NCBI RefSeq assembly: GCF_000711235.1
Contig: NZ_JOMI01000003.1
Location: forward strand, 62,001-126,000
Direction of reading: 5' to 3'
DNA length: 64,000 nt
From: Prevotella sp. 10(H)
GTDB lineage: Bacteria; Bacteroidota; Bacteroidia; Bacteroidales; Dysgonomonadaceae
Shown here one piece after another: positions 8,633-17,351 of the stretch (the first letter of the stretch is position 1; each line of letters opens with the position of its first letter). A program made the translations under genes and the position numbers. Below the pieces are notes generated by a model that did not search any database, was not told where the DNA came from, and saw nothing but the letters and a program-made list of their open reading frames with translations.

Positions 8633-9136
8633 TTACCAGTTAGACATTGTTGTATTGAAAATCTGATCTACAATATCTTTTGTGAGTTCATCGATCAGTC
8701 CGTCCTGCACATCTGTGAGCATCAGGTTACTGGAGAAGTCACGGTATGCACTGATAGTTTCTTCCTTATCTTCCTGCGGATTTTTATTATTCCGGAAACG
8801 CATTCTTACTTCCATAGTAAGGCGTGTTTCAGCAGAAAAATTATCTTCTTTCACAGATAAAGGAGTGAGCTCGTATCTGATAATTTCGCCTTCAATCTCA
8901 AGTGACGGGTTTATTGATGTAAATTCCAACTTTGTATTACGTGTAAATACATCTTTCATCCTCTCGTTGAAGACCTGTGTCAGAGGAGGATAAACATATG
9001 GCGCCTGATTCTGGAAATCCCTTATTTCGATTGTCGGAGTTTCAGCATAATTAATAGAAGCCCCGTTAAATTTATACGAAACGGTACATGCTGTTATAAG
9101 AAGAAGTATTAAAAGCGATAAAGCTGTTTTTTTCAT
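8633..9136 (-). CDS. lptE: LptE-family LPS-assembly lipoprotein
   Basis: A 167-residue lipoprotein with a signal peptide and lipobox LITAC (lipidated Cys17). The start of the mature part (VSYKFNGASINY) and the Q-A-P-x-x-x-x-x-L-x-x-x-F-N-E-R pattern are those of the Bacteroidetes LptE family. LptE plugs the LptD barrel that inserts LPS into the outer membrane. The gene start overlaps the regulator gene by 4 bases. The symbol is by family resemblance; no lptD is in the window. Confidence 0.8.
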   Translation of the reverse strand: MKKTALSLLILLLITACTVSYKFNGASINYAETPTIEIRDFQNQAPYVYPPLTQVFNERMKDVFTRNTKLEFTSINPSLEIEGEIIRYELTPLSVKEDNFSAETRLTMEVRMRFRNNKNPQEDKEETISAYRDFSSNLMLTDVQDGLIDELTKDIVDQIFNTTMSNW

Positions 9137-10407
9137 AGATTCTCCAGATTATATTCTTTAATTTTCCGGTATAGTGTACGTTCCGATATTTTCAAATCCT
9201 GCGCTGCATTCTTTCTCTTTCCGTTGTGCCGTTCCAATGCTTTTATTATCATATCTTTTTCTACATCCTGTAATGACAGGGTTTCCTCTTCATACTCAGG
9301 TGCATCTATTACATCGGCATCCGCAATGTTCGATGCCGGAATAATTGTATGGCCGTCTTCTTTTACGGTAATAGGAGCATTCCTTTCGGAGCTATTCACT
9401 ACCATCGGAGGTAACGGTTTATCGCTGCTGCCAACTAAAGGAGACGATATTATATCTGCAGCTTTCATATTGCCGGCAACGATATCATGAACTATCTTCT
9501 TCAGCTCGTTCATGTCCTTTTTCATATCGAACAACACCTGATATAATATCTCACGTTCATTATTAAAACTTTTTTGTTCACTCGAATTTATTGTACCTAC
9601 AGGAATAAGACCTACTTCATTTGCCGGAAGATATAATTTGAGAATATCGGGAGTTATTTCCCTTGTCTGCTCGATGATAGAAATCTGCTCGGTAATATTT
9701 TTCAATTGGCGGATATTTCCCGGCCAGTAATAATCTTTCAGCATTTGCCTTGCATCGTCTGTCAGGGTTATCGGAGGCATGCTGTATTTTTCGGCGCAAT
9801 CGCTCGCAAATTTGCGAAATAAGAGTGGAATATCATCTTTTCGCTCTCTTAAAGCAGGTATGCGGATAGGTACGGTATTCAGACGGTAATATAGGTCTTC
9901 ACGGAAGCGCCCGTTCCGGGTAGCAGTCACCATGTCCAGATTGGTAGCAGCAACTACGCGGACATCGGTCTTTTCTACTTTCGACGAACCAACCTTAATA
10001 AATTCACCTGTTTCGAGTACACGCAGTAAGCGGGCTTGTGTAGATAAAGGTAATTCCCCTACTTCGTCGAGGAATAATGTACCCCCGTTTGCCACCTCGA
10101 AATAACCTTTGCGTTCACCTGTTGCTCCGGTAAACGACCCTTTCTCATGTCCGAAAAGTTCGGAATCGATGGTTCCTTCCGGTATAGAGCCGCAATTGAC
10201 GGCAATATAGGTACCATGTTTACGATGGCTGAACTGATGAATTATCTGCGGGAAATTTTCTTTTCCCACACCGCTTTCTCCTGTTACCAATACCGACATG
10301 TCGGTAGGAGCAACCTGAAGCGCAATATCTATAGCACGGTTAAGATCTGGATTACTCCCGATAATACCGAATCGTTGTTTTACCTGTTGTATATCTGGTT
10401 TCGCCAT
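9133..10407 (-). CDS. Sigma-54-interacting transcriptional activator (AAA+ and Fis-type HTH, no receiver)
   Basis: A 424-residue bacterial enhancer-binding protein. The AAA+ domain begins almost at the N-terminus: Walker A GESGVGKE at 43-50, the sigma-54-contacting loop GSFTGA at 90-95, and Walker B LFLDEVGE at about 111-118. A linker of about 130 residues follows, and a Fis-type helix-turn-helix (KNAAQDLKISERTLYRKI) ends the protein. There is no receiver, GAF or PAS domain, so activity is not set by phosphorylation of this chain. The loop has Ser in place of the Ala of the classic GAFTGA, a variant often seen. It heads the operon regulator-lptE-TPR-secG, joined by 4-base overlaps at two of the junctions. 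Confidence 0.9.
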   Translation of the reverse strand: MAKPDIQQVKQRFGIIGSNPDLNRAIDIALQVAPTDMSVLVTGESGVGKENFPQIIHQFSHRKHGTYIAVNCGSIPEGTIDSELFGHEKGSFTGATGERKGYFEVANGGTLFLDEVGELPLSTQARLLRVLETGEFIKVGSSKVEKTDVRVVAATNLDMVTATRNGRFREDLYYRLNTVPIRIPALRERKDDIPLLFRKFASDCAEKYSMPPITLTDDARQMLKDYYWPGNIRQLKNITEQISIIEQTREITPDILKLYLPANEVGLIPVGTINSSEQKSFNNEREILYQVLFDMKKDMNELKKIVHDIVAGNMKAADIISSPLVGSSDKPLPPMVVNSSERNAPITVKEDGHTIIPASNIADADVIDAPEYEEETLSLQDVEKDMIIKALERHNGKRKNAAQDLKISERTLYRKIKEYNLENL

Positions 10408-10454
10408 GTTTTTAATGAATAAGCAAGCCTTGTGAATATAAATATCTTATAAAC

Positions 10455-10489
10455 CTGACAAAATTACATATTAAATACTATTTTGTCAG
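10455..10489 (-). promoter_or_regulatory. Inverted repeat overlapping the promoter of the regulator-lptE-secG operon
   Basis: A perfect 10-bp inverted repeat, CTGACAAAAT (10455-10464) and ATTTTGTCAG (10480-10489), with a 15-base spacer. On the minus strand the proximal arm contains the -7 element TAATTTTG (10466 to 10459), about 50 bases before the start codon at 10407. Since the genes on both sides read in the minus direction and no T-run follows on that strand, an operator fits better than a terminator. Confidence 0.55.
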
Positions 10490-10525
10490 TCTTTTTTAGT
10501 GAAGATTTGTAAATATCCCCGATTT

Positions 10526-11017
10526 TCAGTCGTTTAATTCTATTACTTCCAGATCGGAAATATTTCCTTCGTTAATAATGAAACGGATAAGTGTCCGCAC
10601 CTTATGAAACCCGTATTTTCCTGCTGCCCCGGGATTAATATGCAAGCAATTAAGTTTCTTGTCATACATAACTTTAAGGATATGGGAATGCCCGGATATA
10701 AATAATTTAGGGGGATTGGCAAACAATACAGAACGCATCCGCGGATCATATTTACCGGGATAGCCGCCTATGTGCGTCATCAGCACATCTACATCTTCGA
10801 GCGTGAAGCGCAGGAATTCGGGATAAGCTGCCCGAACTTTGCTATCGTCGATATTTCCATACACTGCCCGGAAAGGTTTTAACGCTTCAAAACGCAGTGT
10901 TAAGTCCATAGAACCGATATCCCCTGCATGCCATATTTCGTCGCAATCGGCAAAATATTTCTCATATTTTTCGTCCCACCAACCGTGTGTATCCGAGATT
11001 AATCCAATCTTTTTCAT
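10526..11017 (-). CDS. YfcE/MJ0936-type metallophosphoesterase
   Basis: A calcineurin-like phosphodiesterase of 163 residues. The metal-binding motifs are all present: D-x-H in LISDTHG (residues 6-12), GDIGS, GNID (the GNxD/H motif), and the C-terminal SGHSH with HINPGA. The frame is open 27 bases further upstream, but the internal ATG at 11017 forms TAATG with the stop of menA, so I take that as the start. The MKKIGLISDTHG N-terminus also matches the family. The substrate is unknown. Confidence 0.85.
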   Translation of the reverse strand: MKKIGLISDTHGWWDEKYEKYFADCDEIWHAGDIGSMDLTLRFEALKPFRAVYGNIDDSKVRAAYPEFLRFTLEDVDVLMTHIGGYPGKYDPRMRSVLFANPPKLFISGHSHILKVMYDKKLNCLHINPGAAGKYGFHKVRTLIRFIINEGNISDLEVIELND

Positions 11018-11922
11018 TATAAGTTTATACAAATTGAGAAACAAACTGACAAGATAAAAGTTCCCATAGAAGTATATTTTAAATAAGGGTCTAAGAGGCG
11101 GTTTTCCGTGATGCTGAATATATCGGCCAGTAGTTTAAAAAAAATGAAGAACCAAATCAGGTATAAAAACTGGTGCCAATGAGTTGCATATAATAAAGAA
11201 TATATAATAAAGCATGCTAAAGCCCCGAAAATAAGAAAAGCATGATAGCGCTTGGCATTTATAATTCCGATGCGCACAGGAATTGTTATTTTACCCGATT
11301 TGTGGTCATTCTCTATATCGCGCATATTATTCAGGTTCAGTACCGCTACAGTAAGGAATCCAAGACCTATAGCGGGCAGCCATGGCATGAAATCTATAGT
11401 ATGTGTATGCAGAAAATAAGTTCCTACAACGGATACCAATCCAAAGAAAGTAAAAGAAAAAATATCACCCAGCCCTTTATATCCGTAAGGATTTTTACCT
11501 GCTGTATATTTTATGGCAGCTATAATACAACCTGCTCCCAATAATAGGAATAGGATTACATATTTTAATGCCATAAATTGTAATGCTATATATATAAGGA
11601 GTAACCCGACTATTGTTGCAGCTATGATTGCAATTAATATGGCGTTTTTCATCTGCTTTGGAGTGATAGCTCCGCTCTGTACCGTACGCTGGGGGCCGAC
11701 TCTTTCCCCTGTTATGTCGGTTCCATGTTGGTAATCGCCCAAATCATTTGCCATATTGGACAGTAATTGAAGAATGGTAGCAATCAATAAAGTTAGTATG
11801 CAGACCAAAATGCTAAACCGGCCTGTACTATAAGCAATTGCACTTCCGCATAATGCTGTTGCAACAGCAAGAAATAATGTACGGGGGCGGAGTGCCGAAA
11901 TCCATGATTTGAATGATGCCAT
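11017..11922 (-). CDS. menA: 1,4-dihydroxy-2-naphthoate polyprenyltransferase MenA
   Basis: Attaches the polyprenyl tail to 1,4-dihydroxy-2-naphthoate in menaquinone synthesis, in the inner membrane. The 301 residues contain about eight or nine membrane helices. Both Asp-rich prenyl-diphosphate motifs can be seen: NMANDLGDYQHGTD (56-69), and NNMRDIENDHKSGK later in the chain. Menaquinone is the electron acceptor expected for the complex I encoded at the other end of the window. The stop overlaps the phosphoesterase start by one base. Confidence 0.93.
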   Translation of the reverse strand: MASFKSWISALRPRTLFLAVATALCGSAIAYSTGRFSILVCILTLLIATILQLLSNMANDLGDYQHGTDITGERVGPQRTVQSGAITPKQMKNAILIAIIAATIVGLLLIYIALQFMALKYVILFLLLGAGCIIAAIKYTAGKNPYGYKGLGDIFSFTFFGLVSVVGTYFLHTHTIDFMPWLPAIGLGFLTVAVLNLNNMRDIENDHKSGKITIPVRIGIINAKRYHAFLIFGALACFIIYSLLYATHWHQFLYLIWFFIFFKLLADIFSITENRLLDPYLKYTSMGTFILSVCFSICINL

Positions 11923-11947
11923 TGATATAAGGTATGTTTTAAGAATG

Positions 11948-12142
11948 CAAATTTAAAGAAATAAGGCGTATACCCATATTTGCAGACAAGATTTATTCAT
12001 GGAGCGCATTAAAATGCTTTATAGAAATCATTCGTTAATTAACATTGCTGTATAATACAGTTTCACTTCGGTTAATTTTTGTGCTAAGAATATGACAATA
12101 TTCCGTATAAGTATAATAAATAGGATTATTTTATTATTTTTG
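11948..12142. promoter_or_regulatory. Divergent promoters of menA and the aspartate kinase gene
   Basis: The minus strand has TAAATTTG (11955 to 11948), 26 bases before menA. The plus strand has TATTTTTG (12135-12142), 34 bases before the aspartate kinase. Between them a 6-bp inverted repeat CTGTAT-A-ATACAG (12048-12060) may be a regulator site. Nothing else is seen in this gap. Confidence 0.45.
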
Positions 12143-12175
12143 CGCAATTAAAAATTAGAAGTTTTAAAGATAGAA

Positions 12176-13561
12176 ATGCTTACAGTAGAGAAGATTGGCG
12201 GAACGTCGATGTCGAAGTTCAAAGATGTGCTGCAGAATGTAATAATCGGAAAGAGAACACCCGACGAAATGTACAACCGTATATTTGTTGTGTCGGCTTA
12301 TAATAATGTGACTAACTGGTTGTTGGAGCATAAGAAGACTGGCGAGCCCGGGGTGTATGTTCAATTTCTCGAAAACAGCGATTACAGTATCGGTCTCGAT
12401 AGCCTTTGCCAACGCCTTTTGTTAATTAACAAAGGATTTGAAGAAATCGGCCTCGACCTGCATGAAGCCGGTGAATTTATCACTTACCGCATCAGGCAGG
12501 CTAAAACCATGCTTCACAGTCTCAGTAAGGTAATGGCTTCCGGCTATGTCAATGCCGATGATATATGTCTGGCTGCCCGCGAAATATTGGCTTCGATAGG
12601 TGAGGCACATTCTGCATGGAATTCTGTCAATATACTGAATAATAATGGTATATCTGCCCGCTTTATAGACTTATGCGGATTTAACGATTCGCTGCCTCTA
12701 ACGATAGATGAGCGCATACACCGTGCTTTTAAGGGTGTTGATTTTAGCAAGGAATTATGCGTGGCTACAGGCTATACAAAGGGTACAGAGGGTATTATGC
12801 GTGCTTTCGACCGTGGCTATACCGAGGTTACCTTTAGCAAAGTTGCTGTAGAAGTGCAGGCAAAAGAAGCAATAATCCATAAAGAATATCATCTTTCAAG
12901 CGCCGATCCTAATATCGTAGGTGTCGAAAAAACAGTGCCTGTAGGACGCACCAATTATATTATTGCTGATCAGCTTGCCGACATAGGAATGGAAGCGATT
13001 CATCCTAAAGCTGCCAAACCGCTGGAATTGGCTAATATAGATATTCGTATAAAAAATACATTCGAGCCGGAGCATCCCGGAACTCTGATCACACGCGATT
13101 ATATCTCGGAAGTGCCTAAGGTAGAGATTGTTTCGGGAACGAATAGAGTGCTGGCTATAGAAGTTCACGATCCCATGATGGTAGGTGAGGTAGGCTTCGA
13201 CCTGAAGATTATGCAATTATTTGCTAAATACGGGGTTAGCTATATCCTTAAGTCGACTAATGCCAACTCGATAACGAATATTGTATGGGATAATTATAAG
13301 TCGCGTGAATTGATTGCCGAACTGGAAAAGAATTTCTATCAGGTAATTACCGAACGGGTGGCTTTGGTTTGTGCTATGGGAACTAATATTGCCTTGCCGG
13401 GATTCCTCTATAGAGCAGCAAAAGCATTGTATGACAGGGGTATTAATGTCGAAAGTTTCGGCCAATCGTTACGTCAGGTAAATATGCAGTTTGTGATAAA
13501 AAGAGAATTCTACAACGAGGCTGTAATAGCACTCAATGACGAGCTATGTATTGATAAATAG
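12176..13561 (+). CDS. Aspartate kinase, resembling the ectoine-associated Ask_Ect class
   Basis: Phosphorylates aspartate to aspartyl-4-phosphate, the first step towards lysine, threonine, methionine and diaminopimelate. The 461 residues comprise an amino-acid kinase domain (nucleotide motif KIGGTSMSKF at 5-14) and C-terminal ACT domains (from about residue 310). The start VEKIGGTSMS, and internal stretches such as LLEHKKTGEPGVY, IIHKEYHLSSADPN and EHPGTLIT, match my recollection of the aspartate kinase encoded beside ectABC in halophiles, and differ from the KFGGTSV start of ordinary LysC/ThrA. No ectABC genes are in the window. It appears to be a single-gene unit. Confidence 0.88.
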   Translation: MLTVEKIGGTSMSKFKDVLQNVIIGKRTPDEMYNRIFVVSAYNNVTNWLLEHKKTGEPGVYVQFLENSDYSIGLDSLCQRLLLINKGFEEIGLDLHEAGEFITYRIRQAKTMLHSLSKVMASGYVNADDICLAAREILASIGEAHSAWNSVNILNNNGISARFIDLCGFNDSLPLTIDERIHRAFKGVDFSKELCVATGYTKGTEGIMRAFDRGYTEVTFSKVAVEVQAKEAIIHKEYHLSSADPNIVGVEKTVPVGRTNYIIADQLADIGMEAIHPKAAKPLELANIDIRIKNTFEPEHPGTLITRDYISEVPKVEIVSGTNRVLAIEVHDPMMVGEVGFDLKIMQLFAKYGVSYILKSTNANSITNIVWDNYKSRELIAELEKNFYQVITERVALVCAMGTNIALPGFLYRAAKALYDRGINVESFGQSLRQVNMQFVIKREFYNEAVIALNDELCIDK

Positions 13562-13966
13562 ATTTAATAAGACTTTTTTTATATTTTTTAATTGTGTAGA
13601 ATCATTTTTAATTCTATTTTTGTTAGCTGGAATAACGGGTTCTTTTTAAGATTTAATACCTAGTGGACACATCTAAATGTAGAAACTCCACGTATACAGA
13701 TGTTTAGACCTTTTAATTTATTGAAAATTATTTTTATAGAGTTGTTTTTTTCGAAGAATAAAAAGCTACTTTTAGCGTTATATTCAACAGAAAGTTTTGG
13801 TCGGAGTGCAATTTCAGGACAAAATATATTACATAGATAAAATGGAATATTATATTTGTAACCTGTATTGTCGCCCTGAACAGCTTTTTTGAGTTTGAAA
13901 CATTGAATGTATAACAATTATAAAGAACAAAATTGATTCACTAAACTTAAATTATTTATTATCATT
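13562..13966 (+). other. 405-base spacer with the exbB promoter
   Basis: No convincing gene. An 85-codon frame on the minus strand (13660-13917) has the composition of noise. The only signal is the -7 element TATATTTG at 13851-13858, which would give the exbB operon a 5' leader of about 100 bases. I see no strong hairpin or known riboswitch in that leader. Confidence 0.45.
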
Positions 13967-14788
13967 ATGGAAACTAAAAAACAACAACTGAACAAAAAGC
14001 CTAGATCTAAAGGTGTTTCAGCTTTTCTTGTAGTTATTGGATGTGCTATCGTTGCGCATTTATTTTTCTATCTTGTAGCTGGTGCTGACAGCAACTTCGA
14101 CGAAAAAGGTCACCCAATAGGAGGAAATATGCTGGGAACACTGTTCCAAGGGGGATGGGTAATTCCGATCGTAATCACATTGTTGCTTACAGTATTTACT
14201 CTTTCTGTTGAAAGATTCTTTGCTTTGAACAGAGCTAGTGGTAAAGGCAGCACAGCTAAATTTGTGATGAATGCAAAAGCTAAACTTGAAGCTGGTGATA
14301 TCGCCGGTGCTTCTAAGCTTTGCGACGAGCAAAAAGGTTCAGTTGCTAACATCCTTAAAGCCGGCTTAGTTAGATATGCAGACGTTGAAAAATTGACTGA
14401 CCTGCACAACGACGAAAAAGCTGCAATCATTCAGAAAGAAATAGAAGAAGCTACAACTTTGGAACTTCCATATTTGCAACAAAATCTTTCAGTAATCGCT
14501 ACTATCTCTACATTAGGTACACTGATGGGGCTATTCGGAACGGTACTTGGTATGATCAAGTCGTTTGGTGCGATGGCTCAGGAAGGTGCTCCGGACTCTA
14601 CAGTACTGGCTCTCGGTATCTCTGAGGCCTTGATGAATACTGCAATGGGTATCGGTACAGGTGCTTGTGCTATCATTTCTTATTCTTTCTTCTCTGGAAA
14701 AGTTGAAGATATGACTAACGCTGTTGACGAAGTAGGTTTCGCTATTGGCCAGACTTACACTCAGTTACACGGAGGTTTAGGTAAATAA
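13967..14788 (+). CDS. exbB: MotA/TolQ/ExbB proton channel family protein
   Basis: The ExbB-like proton channel subunit that, with ExbD, energises TonB. The 273 residues have an N-terminal membrane helix (about 17-37), a second at about 56-76, and two close to the C-terminus around the conserved LGTLMGLFGTVLGMIKSFG segment. A cytoplasmic helical domain lies between. First gene of an operon with two exbD copies and tonB, downstream of a clear -7 promoter. Confidence 0.92.
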   Translation: METKKQQLNKKPRSKGVSAFLVVIGCAIVAHLFFYLVAGADSNFDEKGHPIGGNMLGTLFQGGWVIPIVITLLLTVFTLSVERFFALNRASGKGSTAKFVMNAKAKLEAGDIAGASKLCDEQKGSVANILKAGLVRYADVEKLTDLHNDEKAAIIQKEIEEATTLELPYLQQNLSVIATISTLGTLMGLFGTVLGMIKSFGAMAQEGAPDSTVLALGISEALMNTAMGIGTGACAIISYSFFSGKVEDMTNAVDEVGFAIGQTYTQLHGGLGK

Positions 14789-14856
14789 TTAATTTTTTTC
14801 AGAATAATTTGTGGAATTTCTATGGAATTCTACTCTAATAAGTAAAACAAGAATAG

Positions 14857-15468
14857 ATGGGAAAGACTAAAGTTAAAAAACAGAGCACATTTATCGACAT
14901 GACCGCGATGAGTGATGTTACTGTGCTCTTGCTCACATTCTTCATGCTTACAGCGACATTCTTGCCAAAAGAACCGGTACAGGTTTTGACACCGGCATCA
15001 GTATCCGAGCGCAAAATATCAGAATATAATGTATTGACTATTTTAATTGATACACAAGGAAAGATATTTTTGAATCTGGATGACAATAATGCTAAAAAAT
15101 CTGTGTTGCAATTGATGGGGCAAGACTATGGCGTTACATTTAATCCTAAGCAGGTGCAATCATTCGTAGAGCAAACACACATCGGTGTGCCTATGAACAG
15201 GATGTCTGCATTTTTAGATTTACCGCTAAGTTCGCAGGATGAAGAAATAAAGAAAATGGGTGTGCCGGCCGACAGTACTAACAACCAGTTAGCACGTTGG
15301 GTGAAACATGCACGTGAAGTAGGAGGTGACAATCTGCAAATCGCAATAAAATCAGATCAGACAACACCATATCCTGAAGTGGATAAAGTGATGAAAATTC
15401 TGGTTGCAATGAAAGAAAACAGATACAGCCTCGTGACCACTCTCAAGAGAACGCCGGAAGGCTTGTGA
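14857..15468 (+). CDS. exbD: Biopolymer transport protein ExbD (first copy)
   Basis: A 203-residue ExbD with one membrane helix near the N-terminus (about 19-38), carrying the proton-path Asp in FIDMTAMSDVTVLLLTFFML. The rest is a periplasmic domain. It has a larger insert than E. coli ExbD (about 140 residues), as is normal in Bacteroidetes. It is followed by a second exbD gene after 34 bases. Two different ExbD subunits probably form a heteromeric complex with ExbB. Confidence 0.9.
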   Translation: MGKTKVKKQSTFIDMTAMSDVTVLLLTFFMLTATFLPKEPVQVLTPASVSERKISEYNVLTILIDTQGKIFLNLDDNNAKKSVLQLMGQDYGVTFNPKQVQSFVEQTHIGVPMNRMSAFLDLPLSSQDEEIKKMGVPADSTNNQLARWVKHAREVGGDNLQIAIKSDQTTPYPEVDKVMKILVAMKENRYSLVTTLKRTPEGL

Positions 15469-15502
15469 TAATCAAATTTAAAATTTTTAAAAGAAAAAGA
15501 TT

Positions 15503-16162
15503 ATGGCTTCAATAGAAACCGGTGGCGGGGAAGTAAAAAAAGGAAAACCTAAAAAGGAAACCCTAAGGGTCGACTTTACTCCGATGGTGGATATGAACAT
15601 GCTTTTGATTACATTCTTTATGTTCTGTACTACGTTGAGTAAGCCGCAAGTAATGGATATTGCGATGCCTACTAATGAAAAGCTCAACGAAGACGAGGAA
15701 GTAAAGGTAAAAGAATCGAAAGCGATCACCCTCATTCTCGGAGAAAAAGATAAGGTATACTATTATACAGGTATGCCTAACTATGAGGATTATACAACCT
15801 TGAAAGAAACAGATTTTTCACCTGAAGGACTTCGTGCTTTATTGTTGGAAAGAAATGCTCCTGTCGTAAATCAGATGAGAGAACTGAAGCACGAAAAGTA
15901 TGTGACTAACAAGAGAATGTCGGATGCAGAATTTCAGGAAAGGTCTAAGGAAATCAAGGGCGTAAAGGACGGACAGGTTGTTGTAATTAAACCTACCGCC
16001 GATGCGAACTATAAGAATCTTGTAGATGCGTTGGATGAAATGCAGATTTGTAGTATTGACAAATATGCTATCGTGGATATGACAGAAGGTGACCAATTCC
16101 TTCTTGAAAATCTCAAGACTAAAGGAGCTTACGGGGCAGAGTCAGCACCACCAAAAAAGTAA
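15503..16162 (+). CDS. exbD: Biopolymer transport protein ExbD (second copy)
   Basis: A 219-residue ExbD paralogue. The basic N-terminus (KKGKPKKETLRVDF) precedes a membrane helix with the ExbD pattern VDFTPMVDMNMLLITFFMF, which holds the conserved Asp. The periplasmic part differs strongly from that of the first copy, so this is an old duplication and not a recent one. It lies between the first exbD and tonB in the same orientation, with short gaps. Confidence 0.9.
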   Translation: MASIETGGGEVKKGKPKKETLRVDFTPMVDMNMLLITFFMFCTTLSKPQVMDIAMPTNEKLNEDEEVKVKESKAITLILGEKDKVYYYTGMPNYEDYTTLKETDFSPEGLRALLLERNAPVVNQMRELKHEKYVTNKRMSDAEFQERSKEIKGVKDGQVVVIKPTADANYKNLVDALDEMQICSIDKYAIVDMTEGDQFLLENLKTKGAYGAESAPPKK

Positions 16163-16187
16163 TCACATTATAAACAAGGAGTAAATT

Positions 16188-17021
16188 ATGTCAAAAGATA
16201 TCAGATTAAATTCCGCAGAATGGTGTGATGTAGTTTTTGAAGGAAAAAACAAACAATATGGTGCCTACAGACTACGTCAATCATCTTCGAAGAGACATAT
16301 TGTGGCATTCTTGGTTGTGTTGGTTTTTGCTGCTTTCGTATCTGCTTTACCAGGATTGGTAAGTGAGATTAAAAAGCTTACACAAAACCAGCAAGGACCG
16401 ATGGATGAGGCTTATGAGTTGTCTCAGATTCCGGTTGAACAGGAAATTCCGGAAGAGAACATTATCAAACAGGAAACGGCTCCACCGCCACCACCATTGA
16501 AAACAACAGTGAAATTCGTTCCGCCAACAATTGCGAAAGACGAAGAAGTAGCTGACGACAAAATGGTAGGTCAGGAAGAAATTCAGGAAACTAAGATCCA
16601 GATTTCAGTGGCTGACGTGAAAGGTACTGACGACAAACATGGTATTGACATTGCAGAGTTGAGAGAGCACAAGCAAATTGTGGAAGAAAAACCTGTAGAA
16701 GAAAAACCATTTGTTACAGTAGAGCAGATGCCAAGTTTCCCGGGTGGTGAAACGGAAATGCATAAGTTTATATTCGACAATCTGAAGTATCCGATGGTTG
16801 CTCAGGAAACAGGGATTCAGGGACGTGTTACTGTCCGTTTCGTTGTTACTAAAACTGGAGCAATATCAGATGTTACTGTAATCCGCGGTATCGACCCTTC
16901 TTGCGACAAAGAAGCAGTCAGGGTTATCAAATCGATGCCAAAATGGATTCCGGGTAAACAAAACGGTCTGAATGTGCCTGTGTACTTTACACTTCCGATT
17001 GTATTCCGTTTGAAACAGTAA
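16188..17021 (+). CDS. tonB: Energy transducer TonB
   Basis: A 277-residue TonB that passes proton-motive energy to outer-membrane receptors. It has a short cytoplasmic N-terminus and a membrane helix at about 35-55, then a Pro/Glu-rich periplasmic spacer with a run of prolines near residue 100. A TonB C-terminal domain starts at MPSFPGGETEM (about 185) and contains the family pattern GRVTVRFVVTKTG. The four genes exbB-exbD-exbD-tonB form one transcription unit that is partly closed by a hairpin after tonB. Confidence 0.93.
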   Translation: MSKDIRLNSAEWCDVVFEGKNKQYGAYRLRQSSSKRHIVAFLVVLVFAAFVSALPGLVSEIKKLTQNQQGPMDEAYELSQIPVEQEIPEENIIKQETAPPPPPLKTTVKFVPPTIAKDEEVADDKMVGQEEIQETKIQISVADVKGTDDKHGIDIAELREHKQIVEEKPVEEKPFVTVEQMPSFPGGETEMHKFIFDNLKYPMVAQETGIQGRVTVRFVVTKTGAISDVTVIRGIDPSCDKEAVRVIKSMPKWIPGKQNGLNVPVYFTLPIVFRLKQ

Positions 17022-17070
17022 TGCAATTGATTAAAAGATTTGTTTAAAGAACAAACATAAAACTAAATAA

Positions 17071-17113
17071 AGAAGAGAAGTTTGAATTTAAAAAATCATC
17101 TTCTCTTCTTTTT
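17071..17113 (+). terminator. Terminator or attenuator after tonB
   Basis: A perfect 10-bp stem AGAAGAGAAG (17071-17080) / CTTCTCTTCT (17100-17109), with a 19-base loop and a T-run. The small membrane gene starts only 16 bases later without its own obvious promoter, so partial read-through is likely. Confidence 0.7.
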
Positions 17114-17128
17114 CCAATAAATAAAGAT

Positions 17129-17329
17129 ATGAAAGAAGAAGGACGTAATCCATCTGTAAAAACAGTAATCGGCATTTTTATGGCTCTGTTCTATTTCGGA
17201 CTGGGTATACTGCTCACATTTACTTCGGTATTCGAGTCTTTTTTCGGCAGAAATGTTTTTAGTATTATTGTCGGAATATTATTTATAGCATATAGCATAT
17301 TCAGAGGTTACAGAGCTATCAAAGGCTAA
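17129..17329 (+). CDS. Small two-helix membrane protein
   Basis: A 66-residue protein with two hydrophobic helices (about 9-31 and 43-60) and a basic C-terminus (FRGYRAIKG). It matches no function I know. Small proteins of this kind are regularly found after tonB and before a PstS-like lipoprotein gene in Bacteroidetes. It starts right after the tonB terminator and 22 bases before the next gene, so it belongs to the same operon by read-through. Confidence 0.65.
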   Translation: MKEEGRNPSVKTVIGIFMALFYFGLGILLTFTSVFESFFGRNVFSIIVGILFIAYSIFRGYRAIKG

Positions 17330-17351
17330 CTATAGAAAAGAAGATACAATT

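Noticed and set aside
13660-13917. 85-codon open frame on the minus strand upstream of exbB
   Set aside because: It overlaps the exbB promoter and leader, has no recognisable motif, and its residue make-up looks like translated spacer DNA.
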